Origin: Trichosporon coremiiforme
Taxonomy: Eukaryota; Basidiomycota; Tremellomycetes; Trichosporonales; Trichosporonaceae
Length of the DNA: 64,000 nt
NCBI GenBank assembly: GCA_039545355.1
Contig: BCJJ01000001.1
Span: 2,106,570 to 2,170,569 of the forward strand
Reading direction: 5' to 3'
Below the pieces are notes generated by a model. That model saw nothing but the letters and a program-made list of their open reading frames with translations, had not been told where the DNA came from and did not search any database. Within the stretch, counting starts at the first letter, position 1. Each line of letters starts with the position of its first letter. Made by a program: the position numbers and the translations under genes. Shown here piece after piece: positions 10,563 through 19,915 of this stretch.

Positions 10563-12868
10563 ATGTTGACCCGAGTCCGCCGCGCAGCGCCCTTGCGTCG
10601 CCTTCGTCATGCCAGCAGTCTTTCCGCCGCTAAGGTGAAATGGGTATGTCCTTTCCCCTTCTCTCGAACTGACGGCAGGGCGGTCGCCTCTCATTGTCCG
10701 AGGAGGTCGAGCACGCGCTGAACACCGATGCGCCCATCATCGCTCTCGAGTCCGCGATCATTACGCACGGCATGCCGTACCCCGCCAACGCCGAGACCGC
10801 CGCTTCTCTCGAGACGATCCTCCGCGGTCACGGCGTCGTCCCCGCAACGATCGCGCTCATGGACGGCAAGGTGCAAGCCGGTCTTTCGGACTCGCAGCTG
10901 GAGGAACTTGCGAACGCCCCTCGCACAGAAAGCTGCAAGGTCTCGCGGCGGGATCTGGGCGCTGCTCTCTGTCTGAAACGCTATGGCGGTACGACTGTGG
11001 CTGGCACGATGATCCTCGCGAACTCCATCGGCATCCAGCACTTCGTCACTGGCGGAATCGGCGGTGTGCACCGCGGCGCCGAGAACAGCATGGACGTATC
11101 TGCCGATCTGGTCGAGCTGGGCCGCACTCCAATGAGCGTCGTGTGCGCCGGTGCCAAGAGCATCCTCGACATTCCCCGCACGCTCGAGTACCTCGAGACG
11201 CAGGGCGTGTGTGTTGCCGCTCTGAGCGAGAAGAACGGCGACTTCCCCGCCTTCTACTCGCCGTCCTCCGGCGAAGTCGCGCCATGGCACTTCAAGAACA
11301 TCCGCGAGGCGGCGCAGGTTGTTCAGACAAACCTGACCCTGCCATCGCCGCAAGCGACTCTTGTGGGCGTCCCCATTCCGGGCGAGTACGCGCAGCGCGG
11401 AGAGGAGGTGCAGCGTGCCGTTGAACAGGCTGTCCGCGAGAGCGTTGAGCAGGGAATCGACAAGCGCGGCAAAGAGGTTACGCCTTGGCTGCTGAAGCGT
11501 GTTGGCGAGCTGACGGGCGGAACAGCCCTTGAGCTGAGTGAGTTGTATCTGCCCATTCCAGACTCGAGCAACTAGCTGACAACAGACATCGCCCTGATCC
11601 AGAACAACGCACATGTCGGCGCTCAGCTCGTCCGCGAGATCTGGGCGCAGCGCGAACAGGATTTCCAGAAGGCGCAGAATGCATCCTCGTCTGCGTACTT
11701 CCCCTCACCGGGGGCTCAACCGGCTCACTCATCGCCGAAGCGACAACTGGAATCTCTCGCGCAGTACCCCGACTTACCCGACTCACCGGACTCACAGCAG
11801 GCCCCGGATCTCCCAGACCCGAGCGTTGTCGTCTTCGGCTCGGCCGCCATCGACATCACGGCGAGCACGGCGCAGGACCACCCCGGCAGCACGTCGCCGG
11901 GCAGTGTGCAGCTCACCGCTGGCGGAGTGGGACGCAACCTCGCACGAGCTGCACAGGCTCTCCTCCCCGAGAACGCTGTGCGACTAGTCTCGCCCGTCGG
12001 AACGGATGGGCTGGCGGCAGTGCTGAAGAGTGAGATGGCGGACGGTGCACTGCGTACCGATGGTCTGCTGCCGCGCGAGGGGCGCACAGCGAGCTGTGTT
12101 CTCTTCCTCTCGGCTGGCGAGCTGAGCCATGGTGTAGCAGACATGGCTATCGTCGAGACCCTCTCTGCCTCGGACATCGCCTCCTCACTCCCATCATCTG
12201 CCGAGCTGGTCGTGTTCGACCTGAATCTGTCATCCGCCTCTGTCGCCGCACTGCTGAAGGAGTGTGTGGAACGCAACGTGAAGTCATTCTGTGACCCAAC
12301 GTCGATCGCAAAGACATCACGCCTCCTCCCCGGTCTTCTCAACGGTGGGCTGACCCACTTCGCTCCGAACCTTGCCGAACTGGATGCGCTGCACTCTGCC
12401 CTGGAGCCGGCGTTGGATGACACGCCAGCAGGCGAGGCTGCATGGGAGGCGGTGAACGCCCTCAACCTCGGAGCTGAATTCCGCAATGCCATCGACTCCC
12501 GGTTCCGCTCCGTCGAGTGGGTGAACCAGTACGGCGCGATCCGGAAGGTAATCGGTCTCACCCCGTTTGTGGACAACGTGTGGCTGAAAGCCGGTTCTGG
12601 AGGTGTGCTCTCTCTCCGATTCCAGGACACGAGGGACGCCAAGGGCGTGAGCCAGAGGATCGAGCATGGCAAGCATCGGGGACAGTGGCTCAATATTCGG
12701 CACTACCCCGCGCCAGTCGTCGAGGGCGTGCTGAACACGACTGGGGCCGGAGACACTCTGGCTGGAAGCCTCATTGCGAGTCTCGCGACGAAGGAGGAGG
12801 AGGGTATGGTCGACCGCGCGCTTCAGAGGGTGAAAGCGACGCTTGAGAGCCACCACTCCGTAGCCTAA
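10563..12868 (+). CDS. Bifunctional pseudouridine-5'-phosphate glycosidase / PfkB-family pseudouridine kinase
   Basis: Exons 10563-10643, 10679-11537 and 11586-12868 give 740 residues. Residues 28 to about 340 are PsuG (IndA family): ALESAIITHGMPYP, HFVTGGIGGVHRGAE, KSILDIPRTLEYLET, GTALELNIALIQNNAHVGAQL, the last restored exactly by splicing. Residues about 395-740 are a PfkB kinase: VVFGSAAIDI, GGVGRNLARAA and the catalytic NTTGAGD near residue 700. PsuK phosphorylates pseudouridine and PsuG cleaves it reversibly to uracil and ribose 5-phosphate, so both steps of pseudouridine breakdown are on one chain. The first 27 residues (MLTRVRRAAPLRRLRHASSL) are Arg-rich, Ser-rich and lack acidic residues, like a mitochondrial presequence. 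The Pro/Ser-rich stretch near residues 345-390 is the linker. Confidence 0.92.
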
Positions 12869-13938
12869 TCATAACACAACATGCATGCATCTGTACATTA
12901 GACTTCGCCATCGGCTCTCTTCTTGCCATGTCCGTCGGTGCTATTTCGGAGAAGCTTCGGGGCAACGTGTCAAGGAATGCACGTCATGCCAAACCTGCGC
13001 CGGTGCACTAGCGTCGCGCAAGTCACCGCTCTCTCGTACCTCGCCTCGCCGGCCTCGGCGTGCGTCGACCTCACATGAAACCACGCTGCAACGCATCGCA
13101 TGCCGTACGCTCACATTCGACCCCGTGCATGTGACAGAGCGCCGAACGGCATCGAAGCGTGTTTCAACGTGGGCATGCATCGCAGACCCGACGAGCGGTG
13201 CAGAAGGAGCAGAGGTTTGTCACAGGCACGGGGCCGTGGCGGTGTTGGAGATTGCACCTTGTTCAGCGGGTTGGTGGGCGGTGCGCGTTACTCCACCTCT
13301 CGTTATCTACTCTACGAGCCCTGTACTCCCCATCTGCATGCATTACTTCACAACATGTGCGGATGCGAGGTGCGTCCCGACTCCACAGCGGCTGGCGCTG
13401 CTATATATGGGCACCGGGGGATTGTGGCACACCTGTTCAGCTGCGGGCAACCCACCGCGGCCATCTGCGATGCCCGCCCGTTCTGGGTTCGGCGATGGAA
13501 TATAGACCGCCACGGGTGCGCAGCGGCACGGAACGGCAGGCAAGGGGCAACGCAAGTGACGGCAATCATGTGCTTTTGCCGTCCCTCACTCAGTCCTGAT
13601 TAGTGCCTCTTGTCGACTCGGAGGAGAACCCGAGGGCCGAAGCTTCTGCAGGGGGGCTGTGGCCGACTGTGGCACACGGCGAACACACGATGGCCGCACA
13701 AAGGTCGGGCACGCCTCGAATCGGCTCAAGTACCGAGCGCACGTTAATGTACGCAGGTGTAATGCCGCCAAGTGGTGGCACACCAGCTTCAACTTCAGCC
13801 ATGCCCATCGCAGCTGATCTGCATATGTCAGAGTCCATTGCGGCGATGTCCGCCACGGCTCGTGCTATCAACGATTAACCCGATACAGCTAGCCATGGAG
13901 AACCACATCCAGCAGCTTGTTGCTGCCGCTTCTGCTTC
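12869..13938. other. Intergenic region, no gene seen
   Basis: Lies between the convergent PsuG-PfkB and lectin-like genes. I see several TGCATG words but no coding, RNA or mobile-element signature. Confidence 0.55.
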
Positions 13939-14488
13939 TCACCCCGAGCCTGCCACCTGTACGACGTCATACTCCTGGTTCTTGTTTCCAGTGCTGCAGT
14001 CCCAGATCTGGATCTGCGCCCCACCGTCCATCACATCGAGGCAATAGCCGGAGCAGCCGAGCTCGACCTGCCCATTGGAGGAGTGGATGAGCCACTGCTG
14101 GGAATGCTTCTTGTCCACGCAGTCCTGTACTGTGGGACGAGCGCCGGACCGAACATCTGGTGCGAGTGTCAGCTGCGATCCTCCTTCGGTCTGACTATGA
14201 CTCACCTTCACCTGCGTCCATGCACATCGCTTTGTAGTGGTAAAAGCCTCCCCAGAAGATCGGCCCGAGCTTGTCCGTGACGACCTCACCGCCGCGGTAA
14301 CGATCGTCACACGAGTCCAGGTCCCGTTTGAGCACGTACGGCGCACCAGCCGCGCTGCTGCCCTCCGGGGAGCACCCGGAGACAAATTTCGGCGAGTCGC
14401 CAGCAAGCGCGTGCCGCCACTGCAGGCGGTAGTCCGCGTTCGCGCCTCCCACGAGCGAGAGGATCCCAGTTGTCAGAAGGACGAGCAT
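13939..14488 (-). CDS. Small secreted protein with ricin-B-type beta-trefoil repeat
   Basis: Exons 14488-14206 and 14156-13939 join across a 49-nt intron to 166 residues. The first ATG gives a signal peptide MLVLLTTGILSLVGGANA. The mature part has several cysteines and, near the C-terminus, CSGYCLDVMDGGAQIQIWDC, the (Q/I)xW and CLDV signature of a ricin-B-lectin fold, preceded by QQWLIHSSNGQVEL from the previous repeat. Such domains bind galactose- or xylose-type sugars on secreted proteins; no enzymatic toxin domain is present. At this length it may be a single reduced trefoil. It lies alone between two large spacers and has a TATA-like element about 110 bases upstream. The ORF could start three codons earlier only at a GTG, so the ATG is chosen. 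Confidence 0.75.
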
Positions 14489-15132
14489 GTCTGTCACTGG
14501 TGCCAGGTGCGAAGTAGTGAGAAAGTTGTTGGGGAGGCTGGAGAAGTAGCAGCGCTAGCGCTTGAAGAAGCGGCGGGTGGAGCCGGCAGTCAGCCAATAT
14601 ATACGACGTGCCTGGCCAAGAAAATCAACCCACCGACGGGGTGCATCTCATGGCTTCCACACCGAGCGTGCACAAGCATGCATTCCTTGATTCTAGGCTC
14701 ACCCGAGCAGCGTCCGCAACGCGGATCCGGCGTCGATCGAGCCGAGGTTGTCCAAGTCCTACCCCCAAGTCGTCGGTCTCGCCCCGTAACAATCGTCTAG
14801 ACCCGAGCGATAGCGACGTTGAACCCACCGGATCCGGTGATATCGGTCAAGTGACCCGTGAAAACCCACTCAGAGCGAGAGTGCGGAGCCACTTTTCGAC
14901 ATCAACTGTGCATTTTGTGCATTGCAGAGCGGTGCAGTGCCATCATGCCAAGCAAGGCTTGGCCGATGTGTTGGGTCTGAGTACATGGTGCATCGCGAAT
15001 GCGTTGTGCCGTTGGGGGAACTGGCAGTGATAGTGACTAATGGGTACAATTCAATGTGCAGTAGGTGTCAATGTTCATGTTTGGTGTGTCGATGGTGAGA
15101 TGGATTTCGGATGCAATGTCTGTTGTGGTGTT
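14489..15132. other. Intergenic region, no gene seen
   Basis: Contains the TATA-like element for the lectin-like gene and the 3' flank of the next minus-strand gene. Nothing else recognised. Confidence 0.55.
14596..14603 (-). promoter_or_regulatory. TATA box candidate for the secreted lectin-like gene
   Basis: TATATATT on the minus strand, about 110 bases upstream of the ATG at 14488. A strong TATA box suits a regulated secreted-protein gene, but this is inference from motif and spacing. Confidence 0.4.
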
Positions 15133-17283
15133 TCAGAGGGCGAACGACTGACACGCGCCCTGCTGTCTCGGCGTCCTGGGCTGTCGCGAACTCCTCGGCG
15201 ACCTGGGGCCGCGCGGGCGCTGCTCCAGCCTCTTGTTGGGCGAGTAGGCACTGTCCCTCGCGCGCCACTCGGCCTCGAGTTCGTCCCAGGTGCACTCCTC
15301 GCTGACCTTGCGCCAGAGCGGGAGGGAGAAGCGGTTGATGGGCGTCGAGAGGTCGACCGCAGTGGGCGAGTCGAGGTCGACCTCGTGGATCGTGATGCCC
15401 CGCGCGGGGCTTTCGCCACGCACAAAGCCGCTGATGCCGTCCATATCGTCACCGATGTGAACATCCTCCCACCGGAGTGGGTTCTTCTCCGGAATAGGCG
15501 GGAGGGGGAGTTGCGGCGGCTCCGAACTCGTGACGATGGTGGGGCTGGGGTTCGTCACATTGGCAGGCGAGTAGGGCGGCGGCAGGGGCGGACTGGGCGC
15601 AGCGCGGGCGGGCACCATCGCCGATGCCTTCATGACATCGAGAGTCTCGGACCGGCACTCGAGCATCTCGCGCACCGTGTCCTGGAGCATCTTGATGAGG
15701 GCTTCGTCGAGCGTGTCCTCGAGCGCCTGCTGCTGCTGCGCCGTCAGGCCAGTGACGAGCGCCACTTCGTCCCGGCCCACGTCGAACTCGACCTTGCCGA
15801 GGATCGTGCTGCACCTCCGACTCCGGTCCGCGGCGGCGTCGGAGGACGCGTCCCACTCTGACTCCGAGTCCGAGCCGGCATCGGTTGTTAGACCCACGCC
15901 AGAGTCGTGGCTCGAGGAACGGGACATGTGTACGCTCGCCTCGCGGTGCGAGCTGCTGGACGAGTGCACGACTGGCGAGGGGTTCCAGAGACTCGTCTTG
16001 TCCTCGACAGGCGACGTGGGGCTGCTGTGCCTCCTCTGCTCCGGAGCAGAGGCAGAGCGCTTGTGGTTCAGCGGCCACTGGGCCGCCGTCCCGCTTACGG
16101 GCGAGACCCAATCAGCTGGGCGGCGGTAGTGCAGGATCGTCGGCGCGGGCGAAGCAGAGCGGTAGAACGCAGCAAGGCTTGCGCGCTCCCATGACGAAAC
16201 GCAGGCGGTGGGCGTCTTCTCCTCCGCCTTCGGAGTCGTCGGGCTCTCGCCCGCCAGAGGCGACAGAGGAGAGAGCATCAGGTGCGAGCCAAGGTGGCCA
16301 AAGTTGGGAATGGTCAGGAGCGGGGCCGTCGGCCGCGTCCCCCGCGACGTGGAAGGGTTGCGCTGCGTGAGCTGCGTCGTGTTCGATCTGAGGGGCGAGC
16401 GCGGGGCACGAGGGCCGGTAAGCTTGCTGAGGCTGGGTACGCGCTGAATCAGTGTCGCGGCCCGGCCGACGGGTTTCTCCAGTGGGACTTTGGCTACTGG
16501 CGGGCAGTTCGGTGGCGACGGTGCAGCACGCGTCGGGCGAAGCTTCAGTGCCCGCCTCGTTGCGGGTGTGACGCCGAGATGCGGGATCTTGTCCTGCTTC
16601 CGGTACCGGGGCTCGGGCGATGCTCGAGGCGTAATGGGCAGATCGGGGAGCTCGACGCTAGCCTCGGGCGACTCGGGAGTCTGGGGAAGCTTCTTTGGAG
16701 GTCTTGGTGTCGGCGGGGTTGGCGGGAGCGAAGGCTCGCGCTCCGGTGATCGGCAGGGTTGGGGTCCCTCGATGGGTGTCGGGAGTCCGCGCTGGAGCAC
16801 GATTGCGGGTGGGGTCAGGACCGGTGTGGGCGGGAGGGGCTTGTTTGGCGGCGCTGTCGGGGGGAGCATGCGCAGCGGCAGAGGCGGGGCGGGGTCGAGT
16901 GGTGAGACCGCCTCCTCCGGCGCATCAGGCAGGTTCGAGTACGCGCGGAGCTGCGGCGTATCCGGCGGAGAGTGCAGGGGCGTGTCGGGCGGTGAGACGC
17001 TGAGAGCGCCACATCCCCGTTCCGTCTCTGTGTCGCTGCCCAAGTCAGAGTCTGAGCCCTCGGCCTCGGAAACCTCATCACCGTCAAACTCGAAAGCGGG
17101 TGATGGTACATCAGGTGATCCCTCAGGTGATGTCAGGTGGAACGCCTTGACTTCCCGGAAGCTCTCCTCCTGCTCAGGGAGCATGCCCCAGGTCGCCTCC
17201 TCCTCCTCGGTCTCCGGCATCGTAAAGCGTTTCCTCACGAACGCCTCGAACTCGGCTAGGCTCATCATTGTGTTGCGCAGCAT
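15133..17283 (-). CDS. Large disordered Pro/Ser-rich protein of unknown function
   Basis: A single long frame; from the ATG at 17283 it encodes 716 residues. The ordered parts are short: an N-terminal helix (MMSLAEFEAFVRKRFTMPE), a central helical block near residues 505-560 (GRDEVALVTGLTAQQQQALEDTLDEALIKMLQDTVREMLECRSETLDVM, quoted here only as a range of its key hydrophobic heptads) and a C-terminal WRKVSEECTWDELEAEWRARD. The rest is Pro/Ser/Thr-rich with many SP and TP sites (PPTPPTPRPPKKLPQTP), so it is a likely substrate of proline-directed kinases and a possible SH3 ligand. A CTAAC...CAG acceptor-like sequence ends just upstream at about 17310, so a further 5' exon or a 5' UTR intron is possible. 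Family unknown. Confidence 0.75.
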   Translation of the reverse strand: MLRNTMMSLAEFEAFVRKRFTMPETEEEEATWGMLPEQEESFREVKAFHLTSPEGSPDVPSPAFEFDGDEVSEAEGSDSDLGSDTETERGCGALSVSPPDTPLHSPPDTPQLRAYSNLPDAPEEAVSPLDPAPPLPLRMLPPTAPPNKPLPPTPVLTPPAIVLQRGLPTPIEGPQPCRSPEREPSLPPTPPTPRPPKKLPQTPESPEASVELPDLPITPRASPEPRYRKQDKIPHLGVTPATRRALKLRPTRAAPSPPNCPPVAKVPLEKPVGRAATLIQRVPSLSKLTGPRAPRSPLRSNTTQLTQRNPSTSRGTRPTAPLLTIPNFGHLGSHLMLSPLSPLAGESPTTPKAEEKTPTACVSSWERASLAAFYRSASPAPTILHYRRPADWVSPVSGTAAQWPLNHKRSASAPEQRRHSSPTSPVEDKTSLWNPSPVVHSSSSSHREASVHMSRSSSHDSGVGLTTDAGSDSESEWDASSDAAADRSRRCSTILGKVEFDVGRDEVALVTGLTAQQQQALEDTLDEALIKMLQDTVREMLECRSETLDVMKASAMVPARAAPSPPLPPPYSPANVTNPSPTIVTSSEPPQLPLPPIPEKNPLRWEDVHIGDDMDGISGFVRGESPARGITIHEVDLDSPTAVDLSTPINRFSLPLWRKVSEECTWDELEAEWRARDSAYSPNKRLEQRPRGPRSPRSSRQPRTPRQQGACQSFAL

Positions 17284-19915
17284 CTTTCCTTCCGTATGCA
17301 CTCCTGTATGTTAGGGAGAGTAGAGTGTGTGATCGCGGCAGCGGTCGCGCGTGTTTATCGGTCCCACGTCCGTGGGCTATGCTTGGGTATAATGGTCGAG
17401 GGCTGCGGCCTGGCGACAGGGCTGGCGGGGTGCAGCTCGAAGAGCCTCAGATGGGGTGAGGTATGAGATCAGTGCGAGAGTGGTGGGGAGAGCGAGCGGG
17501 GCGAAGGATTCTATTCTTCATATATCCTCCTGCTGTAGGCCCATGCATGTGGTGCCGGCGCCACGGCGTGGTGCCGTGCTGCCGGTGTGCCGGAGTGCCT
17601 TGAGGCAAGGCCGCGGCACAATCAGCTGTCGGGTGCTTGGAAGCGAGGCGAAGCGGCGAAGCAGTGGAGAAGGCAGGAGTGAAAAGCCGCGAGGCCGCAG
17701 AAGCAGTGCCCATGCGTGTGAGGGCCGTGGGGAGGCCGTGCCGGACGAAACACCTGGCCTGGAGTGCTCTCGTTAGTGCGTACGCGGCGGTGCCTCTGTG
17801 CCTTGTAGGTCGCAATCGCAGGGAAAGTCATCCACGGCAGACTCACAGACCATCGCGTAATACCTCAGCATTTACCCCAGGTTTCCACGAGGTAATTCCT
17901 GACGCTACTGACTACTTTCGACCATGCTCGCTTGTGCTTTGCATGGATGAGTGGGCCCGCAACGGTGTGGTGTGGCCGCAAGTTGATGAAGGGCCGTCAG
18001 CGTTATGCATGTACTTTCCCGCCGCTCTGAGATGGACGGTCAGTAGGCGCTACCCGGCTTGGAGTAGTGAACAAAGTTCATAACGCAGCGGCTTTGCAGC
18101 TTTGAGTGCAGCCCAAGCAATGAAGCAATGACCTGCACCGCTTCGCGCGGCTCGTCAATCTCGTTGCGCTCCTGGTCTCTTGGTTTCTTGGTCTGGTCTT
18201 CTTAGTTTCTTGGATGCTCGATTGTTTAGATGGCTTCATGCTCTGACAGAATAACACAAGGTTTCTCCCACCACGCCTCCGATCAGGTCCAGGAACCATT
18301 GCAAACAACGCAGGCAAAGCAAGCCACGAAGCGCCATCCGTCCGTGCACCACTTGTGATTGACGTCGTTCTCCTCGTTGTATTGAGCGGGAGTGCAAAAC
18401 GAAAGCACGGAATGGCGGTGAGGCTTCAAATGGCCGTGGAAAGAAGCTTTTGTCATAATGTCGTCGAGTCCACGAGGACAAGGAACAGGGACCACGCAGA
18501 GGCGAGGTATCGCATCGTTTGGATACGAAGGAAAGCGGAACAAGTTGGACGAGAAAGAACAAAGTTTGAGAGGGGACACCGCCTCGCGCGAGTTGGACTC
18601 GACGGACTCCTGGCATGAAGTTCGTATTACACAATTGACTCGTGAAACGGTACAGAGGGTAGTTCAGGCCAGTGGGATGTAGGTGCAAGGGAAGTGCAGG
18701 GCCGAAGGACAAAAGACTAAACCTTATCGAGGATTAAGCAGTGTCGCTCACCAACACATGCTTACTGCCCGCCTGTGTACATGTACTGCGCCATATGGTG
18801 CACGGCGGGCATGGATGGAAGACCGTCGCAACCCTCAACTCACGTCTCACGTCGCAAGCCTGGTATTACGCCTGATTACACGCACCCGTCAACATGAGGC
18901 GAAAACCGCAACGGTCGTTGTTCAGGACAAACTGGCCGCGGGATGACGCTTGTACCCATCTGACTCTTCACGTCGGGCGAGCTGGCGAGTTCGTGAGAAG
19001 GGGATTTGGTGAAAGATGCCGACAAGGTTGGACAACTTCGCAGGGAAGAGGGAGGAGTCCAGCAGGACAGAATGACTCACCCGGCTGGTGAGCCTCCCAT
19101 GTCGGCAACCGCGGGCGTGGCGAGCCACGACACACGACACACTACGGCATCTACTACTGCCCACACCTACAGCTCGACTCTGCATCCCGGCTCATCACGG
19201 CACCGGCATAATCCTTTTCCAGATAAAGCGTTACACTTGCAATCGGCGCCCAATCTCGGACTTGAGCACCAGCTCCAAGTCCGGCTCCACTACGCCGTGG
19301 AAGGGCTACGCGCATTCGCTCCGAACGTGAGATGAGCAGCGCCTTTGTCCCGCTTACGATTGCGGATCTATCCACAGTCAGCCGCGACATGAAACAAAGG
19401 CTCCAAGGGTGTCAGGGAGGTTGTCAGGCGTGTCAGCAAGGGTTTACAATGCGCGATGCATGTTACAGAGTACTTAGGTTCTATTTCTATGCGCGTCTAT
19501 GCTGTGTACTGAGGCCTGGGTCGGGTCCTGCTCGTTCTCTGGTGCACGCGGCCTATCAAGTCGACGGCACACGCCGCTGTCAAAGACGAGCAAGTGCGAC
19601 GAGGGGAAGAGATATCATGGGGATTGTGGACATAATGCGGTGAGCGTGGACGGCGAGTGGCAACGAGAGCGCGCAATTGAGTGGCGGCGAGACCGTAAAG
19701 GAGAGCGGGCAAGCGGGCAGGGGAGGGCGAATATGAGCCAAAGTGTCGAAAAGCTTCGCTCGATGTTGCGGGGATGGGTGCGTGTTGGGGCGAATGCAGA
19801 GGTGACGCAAGCTTGCCCGTGCGCATCACCTTGATGCTCGCTGAGCGCAAGTACTGTGGCGACCTCGCCGCTTTCGCTGTCCTCGCTGTCCTCGCTGCGC
19901 TCGGACAGCTCGCGC
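17284..19915. other. Long gene-poor spacer (2.6 kb)
   Basis: The longest stretch without a supportable gene. Open frames on both strands are short and compositionally random, with no domain, splice-consistent chain or RNA cloverleaf. A T-rich segment at about 18165-18235 repeats CTTGG/TTTCTTGG words. It may contain a non-coding transcript or diverged element that cannot be recognised by eye. Confidence 0.5.

Noticed and set aside
17284..17301. Upstream start (GTG) for the disordered protein at 15133-17283
   Set aside because: The longer frame begins at GTG; the first ATG in frame is at 17283 and nothing supports a non-ATG start.
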